Shown: one piece after another, positions 1 through 5,037 of the stretch
Layout of the letters: each line of letters starts with the position of its first letter
How positions within the stretch are numbered: the first letter of the stretch is position 1
From: Deltaproteobacteria bacterium
Lineage (GTDB): Bacteria > Desulfobacterota > DSM-4660 > Desulfatiglandales > Desulfatiglandaceae
Assembly: GCA_019314425.1 (NCBI GenBank)
Contig: JAFCZI010000199.1
Coordinates: 1-5,037, forward strand
Reading direction: 5' to 3'
DNA: 5,037 nt
Made by a program: the position numbers and the translations under genes
Notes under the pieces: generated by a model
What the model was told of the DNA's origin: nothing
The model's database searches: none
The model's input: only the letters and a program-made list of their open reading frames with translations

Positions 1-115
1 AGCTCTGGACAGATGCCAGCGCCAGAGGGGTGAAGACCAGAAGCGTGTACAGGGCATAACGGGCGATACTCAGGAGCAACCTAGAATTTTCAATCCCGAA
101 AAACACAGCCGGCAC
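1..115 (-). CDS. Probable O-antigen ligase/polymerase-type membrane protein, N-terminal fragment
   Basis: This is the 5' end of a gene that leaves the window on the left; only 38 codons are visible. The translation begins fM-PAVFFGIENSRLLL and continues into a strongly hydrophobic stretch, YALYTLLVFTPLALASVQS, at residues 20-38. A first membrane helix with an FTPLA-type motif followed by a small-residue turn is typical of the N-terminus of O-antigen ligase/WaaL-like and Wzy-like proteins in deltaproteobacterial polysaccharide loci, which join or polymerise lipid-linked glycans at the periplasmic face. The GTG start at 113-115 is preferred because AAGGGG (minus strand, 123-128) lies 7 nt upstream. 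An in-frame ATG at 146-148 would add 11 residues but has only a poor ribosome binding site. It follows the TPR gene in the same direction and is probably cotranscribed. The family call rests on little sequence plus context. Confidence 0.6.
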   Translation of the reverse strand, partial: MPAVFFGIENSRLLLSIARYALYTLLVFTPLALASVQS

Positions 116-122
116 AGCTCCG

Positions 123-128
123 CCCCTT
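123..128 (-). promoter_or_regulatory. Ribosome binding site deciding the start of the ligase-like gene
   Basis: On the minus strand this reads AAGGGG and is followed by a 7-nt spacer and GTG. The spacing and purine content favour the GTG at 113-115 over the upstream in-frame ATG at 146-148, whose upstream sequence has only a weak AGCGG. The gap between the TPR stop and the GTG, 116-194, is AT-rich and holds a weak 6-bp inverted repeat (174-179 with 187-192) but no convincing terminator, so cotranscription is likely. Confidence 0.5.
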
Positions 129-194
129 GAGTTACACAAGATAAACATTGATAACCGCTTTAAATTACTACCTTTTACTCCAAAAAAGTAAATT

Positions 195-1448
195 TTAGAA
201 GTGCTTCAATTTTGACCGCTTTTCCCGAAGGGCCTGATACCGCTTTTGATAGTCCTTGTTTTCCGGTGCCAGCGTTACGGCTTTTTCATAATAATCGAGG
301 GCCTCCCCGTCTTTCTCTCGTTCAGCAATGCGGGCCAGCCAGTACCAGGCCTCTGCCGAAGGGTCTTTGCGATTGCGTTCGTTAAGGATGCGCCGCGCCT
401 GATCCACCATCCCCGCGTGGAATAAAGATTTGGCAAACAACATATCCATTTGTCCGGAAACAGAAAAGCGGTTCTTAACCGCCTCATAAAATCCCGGCAA
501 TTCTCCGGGAAATCCCATTTTTTCATAGGTCCTGAAAAACCCTTCCAGGTCTTTTGCGGGGGCATCACTTCTATCTAAGGCCTCGATAAACGCTTCTTTT
601 GCCTCTCGAGGTTGGCCATTTTCGAGAAAAAGTCGCCCGAGGTGGGAATAGTGCCCTGAATTGTTAAAAAATGACTGGTGCTCAGATGCCTTTTGGAGGT
701 GAGCGATGGCGCCGGCCCAGTCTTTTTCTTTTATCAGGATAGACGAAAGGGTCGAATGGGCATTTCTGAGATCCGTTTTTTGCTCAATGGCCTGTTCGAT
801 CCCTCTTTTTACCGCTTCCCGAAGAGGCGGCGACCAGAATGCCTCCTTCTTGAGACGGTTGTATATTGAGGGATATATGCGGGTTAGGGTGGTGATGACC
901 TCCGGAAGTTCCCCGGTTTGCTTTTTCTGGTACAGATAGCGGGCCAGGGTATAATGGTATGAGATGCTGTTGGGCCTCAAGCGTATGGCCTGCTGAAAAT
1001 AGGGAAGCGGGCGATAGGGATTATTACGATCATCAGGATGAAGACGGGGATATAAGGATTCGAGCCGGGCTTCCGCCATCGCAAGACCAAAGGCCGATTG
1101 CCCATCCAATGGGCTGAGCGTGACGGCCTTTAAACAGGCCTGTTTCGATTTCTCCGCCATGGGAAAAGCCTCGGCCGCAGGATAAAGATCGGCCAGACTG
1201 CCGTATGCCCTGCCGATCTCTCGCCAGGCAACCGGGTCATCCGGCTGAAAATATATCGCCTTTTCAAGATCCTCAGCAGCGGGGAGGTAGTATCCCTCCC
1301 GAACATGATTCACCGCCTTGTGGTAATAGAGTTGGGAAATAAGACGCATGATGAGGAAACAGAATGCGAACACAAAGACCATCAGAATGAGCGCTCTGAT
1401 CGCCAGGCCCTGGTGCTTCTTTGACAGCCGGATTTGGAAAAAGGCCAT
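195..1448 (-). CDS. Membrane-anchored tetratricopeptide-repeat protein
   Basis: A 417-residue protein with a basic N-terminus, one transmembrane segment at about residues 16-39 (ALILMVFVFAFCFLIMRLI), and a long helical remainder. The positive charges before the helix and the lack of a cleavage site suggest a signal anchor with the C-terminal part in the periplasm. TPR-like helix pairs are visible at about 41-74 (AAEDLEKAIYFQPDDPVAW), 100-125, 148-174 (FQQAIRLRPNSISYHYTLAR), 228-258, 264-295 (SHLGRLFLENGQPREAKEAF), 335-363 and 365-398 (WYWLARIAEREKDGEALDYY). TPR arrays bind proteins, so a scaffold role in polysaccharide assembly is inferred from its place between the kinase and the ligase-like gene; no enzymatic motif was seen. 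It starts 32 nt after the kinase stop, with only a weak Shine-Dalgarno near the ATG, so translation may depend on coupling. The specific function is unknown. Confidence 0.87.
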   Translation of the reverse strand: MAFFQIRLSKKHQGLAIRALILMVFVFAFCFLIMRLISQLYYHKAVNHVREGYYLPAAEDLEKAIYFQPDDPVAWREIGRAYGSLADLYPAAEAFPMAEKSKQACLKAVTLSPLDGQSAFGLAMAEARLESLYPRLHPDDRNNPYRPLPYFQQAIRLRPNSISYHYTLARYLYQKKQTGELPEVITTLTRIYPSIYNRLKKEAFWSPPLREAVKRGIEQAIEQKTDLRNAHSTLSSILIKEKDWAGAIAHLQKASEHQSFFNNSGHYSHLGRLFLENGQPREAKEAFIEALDRSDAPAKDLEGFFRTYEKMGFPGELPGFYEAVKNRFSVSGQMDMLFAKSLFHAGMVDQARRILNERNRKDPSAEAWYWLARIAEREKDGEALDYYEKAVTLAPENKDYQKRYQALREKRSKLKHF

Positions 1449-1480
1449 AATGAGTCCGTTATTATTTTCTTCCAGTTCCC

Positions 1481-2713
1481 TTAGTCGCTTTCCCCATAAT
1501 AAGTCGCGTAATATTTCCCTGAAGAATACCTCGCTCTTTTGACATCCACCTGGTTGAGTACCACCCCGATCAGGTTGGCCTGTGTTTTTTTGATCTGAAC
1601 CACGGCTTTTTTGACCAGTTCCCTCTTTAAATACCCTGATTTAATGACAAACAACACGCCATCCGTGTGCGGGGCCAATATCATGGCATCGCTTGCAGGC
1701 AAAATCGGGGGGGTATCGATAATGATAATATCGAACTGCCGCTTCAACAGGGATATCAAGAAAGACATCCTTTTGGATGCCAACAATTCCGCCGGGTTGG
1801 GTGGCGGGAGGCCGGAGGGCAGCACAGAGAGATTCTCTATGTCGATGTCTACAATGGCGGACTCGATCTTTTCTTCCAGAAAATGCAGCTTCTCTTCACC
1901 CACCATTGCCTGTTTATACAGCTTGGGCAGATCTTCAGGGGTGAAGACGTCACTTTCGATGTCGGATTCGGAAAGTTTTTCAAAAACGAACTCACCCGTT
2001 TTAAACTGAAACCCGAAACGGCACGCTTCAATGATGTGTAAAACAATGAAGCCGGTGAGGTCTTCCTTTTTGACCAACCCCATGTTCAGCAGCATAAACC
2101 CCAGTTTTTGGCCGGTTCCCTTTTGACTAACAAGGACCTGCTCGAGCTGGTCCCGGGAGATCACTTGGTTGTTTACCAGGACTGTTCCGAGGCTTTTTCC
2201 CGGCGGTCTCGTCAGCCATTCCGCATCGGACAACTCACCGTGTGAAAAATGCAGGTCCACCCGCTCTTCGCCCCGGGAGAGATGCAGGATACCTGTTTTC
2301 TTCTGAAAGGAGATCAGCCGATAAAGATCACCAAGCCCGAACTCTGAAAGGGATCCGGAGCGGACATCGGTGTTTAAGACCTCGGAGAGCAGACCCGACA
2401 GGCCCGGGGAAGATCGCATCGGTTTCAGGAGACTGATCGTAGGTTTCCTCATATCAGCATCGATCAGGAGTACTGAATTTCCCGCCTGGGCCATGGTATA
2501 GGCCAGGTTGGCCGAGGTTGTGGTTTTCCCCTCCTGTTCGCCGGCGCTGGTAATCAAGAGCGTTTGGAAATTCTGCTTCATAAATGAAAAAGAGACATTG
2601 GTCCTTAGCGTACGATAACTTTCAGAAAAATGAGACTGAACAGGATAATTATTCAGCAAATTATTCAAAAGGGAGGTGACCTTATTTTTATTGGCTTTCT
2701 CTTTTTTGCTCAA
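1481..2713 (-). CDS. CpsD/CapB-type bacterial tyrosine autokinase with inserted DUF4388-like domain
   Basis: A cytoplasmic BY-kinase of 410 residues. It carries the oligomerisation motif ExxRxxR (E31, R34, R37 in ESYRTLRTN), Walker A at 57-64 (AGEQEGKT), Walker A' at 81-91 (VLLIDADMRKP), Walker B at 328-336 (DIIIIDTPP), the LSVLPSGLPPPNPAELL segment at 295-311, and a C-terminal tyrosine cluster (Y396, Y401, Y402, Y405, Y406). Such kinases dock on the chain-length protein and autophosphorylate the tail to control polymer length and export. It is much longer than the usual 220-250 residues of a free-standing kinase because about 165 residues (about 118-285) resembling DUF4388 sit between Walker A' and Walker B. 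The start is TTG, 3 nt after the chain-length gene's stop and in its frame; GAGG 8 nt upstream supports it, and a later start would remove the ExxRxxR motif. The kinase call is very secure; the domain name is pattern recognition. Confidence 0.95.
   Translation of the reverse strand: MSKKEKANKNKVTSLLNNLLNNYPVQSHFSESYRTLRTNVSFSFMKQNFQTLLITSAGEQEGKTTTSANLAYTMAQAGNSVLLIDADMRKPTISLLKPMRSSPGLSGLLSEVLNTDVRSGSLSEFGLGDLYRLISFQKKTGILHLSRGEERVDLHFSHGELSDAEWLTRPPGKSLGTVLVNNQVISRDQLEQVLVSQKGTGQKLGFMLLNMGLVKKEDLTGFIVLHIIEACRFGFQFKTGEFVFEKLSESDIESDVFTPEDLPKLYKQAMVGEEKLHFLEEKIESAIVDIDIENLSVLPSGLPPPNPAELLASKRMSFLISLLKRQFDIIIIDTPPILPASDAMILAPHTDGVLFVIKSGYLKRELVKKAVVQIKKTQANLIGVVLNQVDVKRARYSSGKYYATYYGESD
1859..2362 (-). 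other. DUF4388/PatA-N-like domain inserted in the kinase
   Basis: This codes for kinase residues about 118-285. The first part, GSLSEFGLGDLYRLISFQKK followed by TGILHLSRGEE and LHFSHGELSDAEW, matches the familiar DUF4388 pattern of a helix with L-x-LLxL, then beta strands with TG-L and F-x-GE. The middle (172-222) holds two LGxxL-type helical repeats starting at L175 and L204, 29 residues apart, resembling the MshEN/type II secretion ATPase N-terminal motif. The last part, EACRFGFQFKTGEFVFE, matches the closing W/F-x-GEF-F motif of DUF4388 proteins. The canonical kinase sequence resumes at about residue 288 (VDIDIENLSVLPSG). Boundaries are approximate. Confidence 0.72.
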
Positions 2714-2731
2714 CGGTTATGCCTCATCCTT
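2711..2731 (-). promoter_or_regulatory. In-frame stop/restart junction with embedded ribosome binding site
   Basis: On the minus strand the last codons of the chain-length gene contain AAGGATGAGG (2722-2731). They are followed by GCA as the last codon, the stop TAA (2717-2719), one codon CCG (2714-2716) and the kinase start TTG (2711-2713). GAGG to TTG spacing is 8 nt. The layout implies translational coupling or reinitiation of the kinase after the upstream gene, giving linked amounts of the two partner proteins. The two genes share a reading frame. Confidence 0.75.
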
Positions 2732-4252
2732 GTTGCCATAGGCTTTCTGCTTTGCTTTTCGGCCCAATGGTATCACGGAAAGGACCGGTAGACCGAGATA
2801 ATTCTGGACGTCGTCTTCCGTATGCAGGGTTCTGTCGAGATACTCCAACAAAAAGCTAAGCCCCAAGCCTGCCATAAGCCCAAGGAAAATGCCCAGGACC
2901 AGATTCCTTTTTTTGTTCGGACCGATAGGCGCCATTGGGAGCAGGGCCTTTTCCATAAGCCGAATGTTGGAGACATCCACATCCGCCGTGATGCTGGACT
3001 CTTTCAGCTTGGACATGATCGTATCGTACAGCTCCCGGTTCAGATCCAGATTTCTTTTTAGAATGCCATACTGGAGTTCCTGTTTATTGATATCCATGGC
3101 TTCCTTTTTAAAATCCGAAATGGTCCTCTGGATAATCTTTTCCTTGTTCTTCATGAGGGCCTGTTCAGCCTTCAGATTTTCCATCTCCTTTTGTATTTCC
3201 AGTCTCAGTTTTGATCGCGTATCCGCTATCCTGGCATTGATGGCAATAATCTTATGGTGCTTTGACTTATATATTTTTTCCAGACGGGAACGCTCCCCCT
3301 CTGCCTTTACCAACTGGCCGTAGAGGTCGTCAATCAAGGCGCTGCCGATCAATGAGCGGAAGTGGGGGATATTTTTCCTCGATTTCGAAATCCGCTCCAG
3401 TTCCGCCAATTTAGCGCTCAACTCAAGCCGTCTGTTTCTGGCCTGGATGTAGGCATCATTAAAATCGGTTATTTTTTTCCCAATGGTGGTCTGGCTGTTT
3501 TCTAAAGAAATCAGGTTGGCGCTCTGTTTATACGCCAAAAACGCTTCTTCGGCATCGTTCAACTTTTCCTTTGTTCGATAGAGGTTATCCGTGAGCCATT
3601 CCAGGGTGTTTTTTGAAGCCTGCAACTTGGTTTTCAGATTGAAGTCGATATAGGCGCGGGCAAGGGCATTGACGACATCCCGGGCCTCAGTGGGGGACGG
3701 ACTCAAGGCGTTCAGGGTTACAAGGCGGGTGTCTTCCACGGGTTTTACGCTGATCATGCCCTTCACTCTCTGGGCCAAACCCAGGAGTCTCTCTTCAGGG
3801 TCGATCACTTTCCGGGTTGCCAAAACTTTTTTCTTTCCCCCCAATAAAAGGCTGATGTTTTTTTTGATTCGGGAAAACAACTGCCGCAAGGGATGGGCTT
3901 CAACCCGTTTTTTTTCATCAGAGCCTTTGTAAATCGCATCCATTTTCATATCCTTGACCACTTGCTCAAGGACCGGTCTGGACAGGATCAGCTCGAAATG
4001 GGTGTTGAATGTCATGGATTCGGAGAGATAGGATTCAAATCCCATCCTCGCGCCCGTGAGGGGGGAGTAACGGCTCTCCTTATCAATAACGATGGTGGCC
4101 GTGGCCCTGTAAAGGGGGATCAGGTTGCTGTTGTACCAAAACGCCAGGCTGAGCCCCCCGATGAAACAGAGCGCAATAAGCAATTTATGCCGGGTAAGAA
4201 CCCGGTAATATTCGGTAAGGTTTATGGTCTGTTCGTTTCCTGAACGTGTCAT
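2717..4252 (-). CDS. Wzz/GumC-type polysaccharide chain-length determinant (polysaccharide co-polymerase)
   Basis: A 511-residue inner-membrane protein. An N-terminal Wzz segment (NLTEYYRVLTRHKLL, residues 11-25) leads into TM1 at about 23-41; a large periplasmic region follows, with a Wzz alpha/beta part to about 205 and long charged coiled-coil helices at about 210-290 and 310-415. Residues about 390-446 match the GNVR domain (ELQYGILKRNLDLNRELYD) and end in the proline-rich stretch LLPMAPIGPNKK before TM2 at about 450-470. The cytoplasmic tail contains the usual LDRTLHTEDDVQNYLGLPVL segment (472-491), where the kinase is activated. These proteins oligomerise and set polymer length between polymerase and exporter. 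The length fits the GumC/Wzc-type group without the kinase domain, which here is the next gene. The ATG has only a weak purine-rich site upstream (GAGCAGAGAG). No truncation is seen. Confidence 0.95.
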   Translation of the reverse strand: MTRSGNEQTINLTEYYRVLTRHKLLIALCFIGGLSLAFWYNSNLIPLYRATATIVIDKESRYSPLTGARMGFESYLSESMTFNTHFELILSRPVLEQVVKDMKMDAIYKGSDEKKRVEAHPLRQLFSRIKKNISLLLGGKKKVLATRKVIDPEERLLGLAQRVKGMISVKPVEDTRLVTLNALSPSPTEARDVVNALARAYIDFNLKTKLQASKNTLEWLTDNLYRTKEKLNDAEEAFLAYKQSANLISLENSQTTIGKKITDFNDAYIQARNRRLELSAKLAELERISKSRKNIPHFRSLIGSALIDDLYGQLVKAEGERSRLEKIYKSKHHKIIAINARIADTRSKLRLEIQKEMENLKAEQALMKNKEKIIQRTISDFKKEAMDINKQELQYGILKRNLDLNRELYDTIMSKLKESSITADVDVSNIRLMEKALLPMAPIGPNKKRNLVLGIFLGLMAGLGLSFLLEYLDRTLHTEDDVQNYLGLPVLSVIPLGRKAKQKAYGNKDEA

Positions 4253-4269
4253 CTCTCTGCTCGAAGATT

Positions 4270-4396
4270 GATGGCGTCGTAAAAAGTTCCATCTACTGCG
4301 TTGCAGTGATTTTTCAGAATCTCAACATACTACCTGTATGTCTACGATCCTGAAAAACCACTACGCCTTGTATATAGAACTTTTTACAACGCCATC
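4270..4396. repeat. 127-bp imperfect palindrome (MITE/REP-like interspersed element)
   Basis: Two arms of about 60 bp, 4271-4330 and 4336-4395, are reverse complements with roughly 80 percent identity after one bulge on each side; the loop is TACCT at 4331-4335, flanked by CATAC and GTATG. The outer arms are the best conserved: ATGGCGTCGTAAAAAGTTC on the left, and the right end reverse-complements to ATGGCGTTGTAAAAAGTTC. The left arm also contains a small perfect hairpin, ACTGC-GTT-GCAGT (4295-4307). No coding potential and no clear target-site duplication were seen. Similar palindromes ending in GGCGTCGTAAAAAGT are, from memory, common between genes in Desulfobacterales, so this is probably a non-autonomous mobile or structural repeat. 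It lies inside the transcript between the export protein gene and the chain-length gene and would fold into a long hairpin. Confidence 0.82.
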
Positions 4397-4513
4397 TGTA
4401 GATAGATTCGTGGCTTTTTACGAGTGCATCAAGATTGTACTTTGAAAAAAAATTACCTAAAACCATCACGATCCATTCAGACAGACACCGCCCTCCCGGT
4501 CGTGAAAGCGCTG
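4397..4513 (-). other. Intergenic remainder, no gene found
   Basis: This stretch separates the export gene's stop from the palindrome. It is AT-rich in its left half. It contains a lone TACAAT (minus strand, 4434-4439) that could serve as a -10 element for the chain-length gene, but no good -35 hexamer lies 16-18 nt upstream. The T-run at 4445-4451 on the minus strand has no stable GC stem before it, so it is not called a terminator. Confidence 0.4.
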
Positions 4514-5037
4514 TTACAACCATGTTTCGGGAACATGTATCCGGTCCCCGGGTTGAAGCTCAACATCCGGTATTTCCCCATCCCTCACTTCGTTCAGGTT
4601 GATTTTAATGATTTCCACGCCGCCTTCTTTTTTTCGAATAATCCGCGTACGGTTTGGGGCGGCAAACGTGTCAAATCCCCCCGCCATGATACAGGCATTC
4701 ATGGCGGTTATCCCCGGTCTGAAATCATAGCTTCCCGGGTTTCGTACTTCCCCTTCAACGTATATCTGTGAAAGCCCGACATCCAGAGACCTCATCAGCG
4801 GGATATAGATCATATCTCTCGCTTTAAGGAGGATGTTGGCGCCCATGTCGCCCCTGTCCAAAAGCCGCTGTAGATCCACTTTCAAGGGCTTTGTTTGAGA
4901 AAGCAGGGCACTAACCCTTCCCGCCTCCAGGTTTTTCACATCCTTGGCGTCGGCATTCCTTATGATGTAGGCCAGATTCCCACGATCAGACAAAACGCCC
5001 CCCGCCTTGGCAATTAACTCGATCAGGGTGATGGGGG
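4514..5037 (-). CDS. Wza/GumB-type polysaccharide export protein, C-terminal part (SLBB domains)
   Basis: The 3' end of a gene that enters from the right edge; the reading frame is open to the window boundary, giving 173 visible residues and no start. Two soluble-ligand-binding beta-grasp (SLBB) units are seen. The first starts at the edge with ITLIELIAKAGGVLSDRGNL and closes with ILLKARDMIYIPL. The second covers visible residues about 90-170, with IYVEGEVRNPGSYDFRPG, then MNACIMAGGF, and the closing VELQPGDRIHVPE. This is the standard end of outer-membrane polysaccharide export proteins, which form the exit channel and contact the chain-length protein. The protein ends at ETWL directly after SLBB2, so it lacks the extra C-terminal amphipathic helix that forms the outer-membrane alpha-barrel in E. 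coli Wza. An internal TTG at 4991-4993 is not the start, because conserved SLBB sequence continues upstream. The signal peptide and Poly_export domain lie outside the window. Confidence 0.94.
   Translation of the reverse strand, partial: PITLIELIAKAGGVLSDRGNLAYIIRNADAKDVKNLEAGRVSALLSQTKPLKVDLQRLLDRGDMGANILLKARDMIYIPLMRSLDVGLSQIYVEGEVRNPGSYDFRPGITAMNACIMAGGFDTFAAPNRTRIIRKKEGGVEIIKINLNEVRDGEIPDVELQPGDRIHVPETWL

Noticed and set aside
174..192. Inverted repeat TTTACT/AGTAAA after the TPR gene as a terminator
   Set aside because: Only a 6-bp AT-rich stem with a 7-nt loop and no following T-run; the next gene begins within 80 nt in the same direction.
1611..2041. Two overlapping plus-strand open frames (132 and 124 codons)
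   Set aside because: Both are antisense to conserved kinase sequence including Walker B, and neither has recognisable motifs.
2889..3323. Plus-strand open frame of 144 codons
   Set aside because: It lies wholly antisense to the coiled-coil and GNVR part of the chain-length gene, has low-complexity Ser/Phe-rich composition typical of an antisense frame, and matches no family I recognise.
3893..4243. Plus-strand open frame of 116 codons
   Set aside because: Antisense to the N-terminal part of the chain-length gene, no family resemblance.
4265..4408. AGATT on both sides of the palindrome (4265-4269 and 4404-4408) as a target-site duplication
   Set aside because: The right copy is separated from the element end by 7 bp, and a 5-bp match is easily due to chance.
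4434..4439. Possible -10 element TACAAT on the minus strand ahead of the chain-length gene
   Set aside because: No acceptable -35 hexamer at the right distance; AT-rich sequence makes a chance match likely.
4314..4523. Minus-strand open frame of 69 codons between exporter and chain-length genes
   Set aside because: It runs through half of the palindrome and overlaps the end of the export gene; no ribosome binding site or recognisable protein sequence.
4424..4771. Plus-strand open frame of 115 codons
   Set aside because: Mostly antisense to the conserved second SLBB domain of the export gene.

Overview
The window holds part of an exopolysaccharide or capsule export and assembly locus of the Wzx/Wzy-dependent type, encoded entirely on the minus strand. 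Read in the direction of transcription (right to left) the order is: the C-terminal part of a Wza/GumB-type outer-membrane export protein with SLBB domains (runs off the right edge); a 127-bp imperfect palindrome in the intergenic gap; a Wzz/GumC-type chain-length determinant; a CpsD/CapB-type tyrosine autokinase (BY-kinase); a membrane-anchored TPR protein; and the N-terminal end of a probable O-antigen ligase/polymerase-type membrane protein (runs off the left edge). No plus-strand gene is credible.

The gene content, moderate base composition, the separate rather than fused chain-length protein and kinase, and the style of the palindrome (ends reading ATGGCGTCGTAAAAAGTTC) suggest a deltaproteobacterium, perhaps a Desulfobacterales-like sulfate reducer. 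This is inference from family resemblance and no search was possible.

The genes fit one machine. The periplasmic coiled-coil chain-length protein spans the inner membrane and contacts the export protein; the cytoplasmic BY-kinase docks on its C-terminal tail and cycles through phosphorylation of its C-terminal tyrosines to control chain length and export; the polymerase/ligase-type protein and the TPR protein probably act in the periplasmic part of polymer assembly or transfer.

The most notable observation is in the kinase. About 165 residues resembling a DUF4388 (PatA N-terminal-like) domain, containing two copies of a MshEN-like LGxxL...L motif, are inserted inside the P-loop kinase fold between Walker A' and Walker B, while the flanking kinase segments remain canonical. 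Second, the chain-length gene and the kinase lie in the same reading frame and are separated only by TAA and one CCG codon before a TTG start, so together they look like a Wzc-type fusion interrupted by one stop codon. Third, the long palindrome ends 17 bp before the chain-length gene's start codon and could act as an RNA hairpin within the operon.
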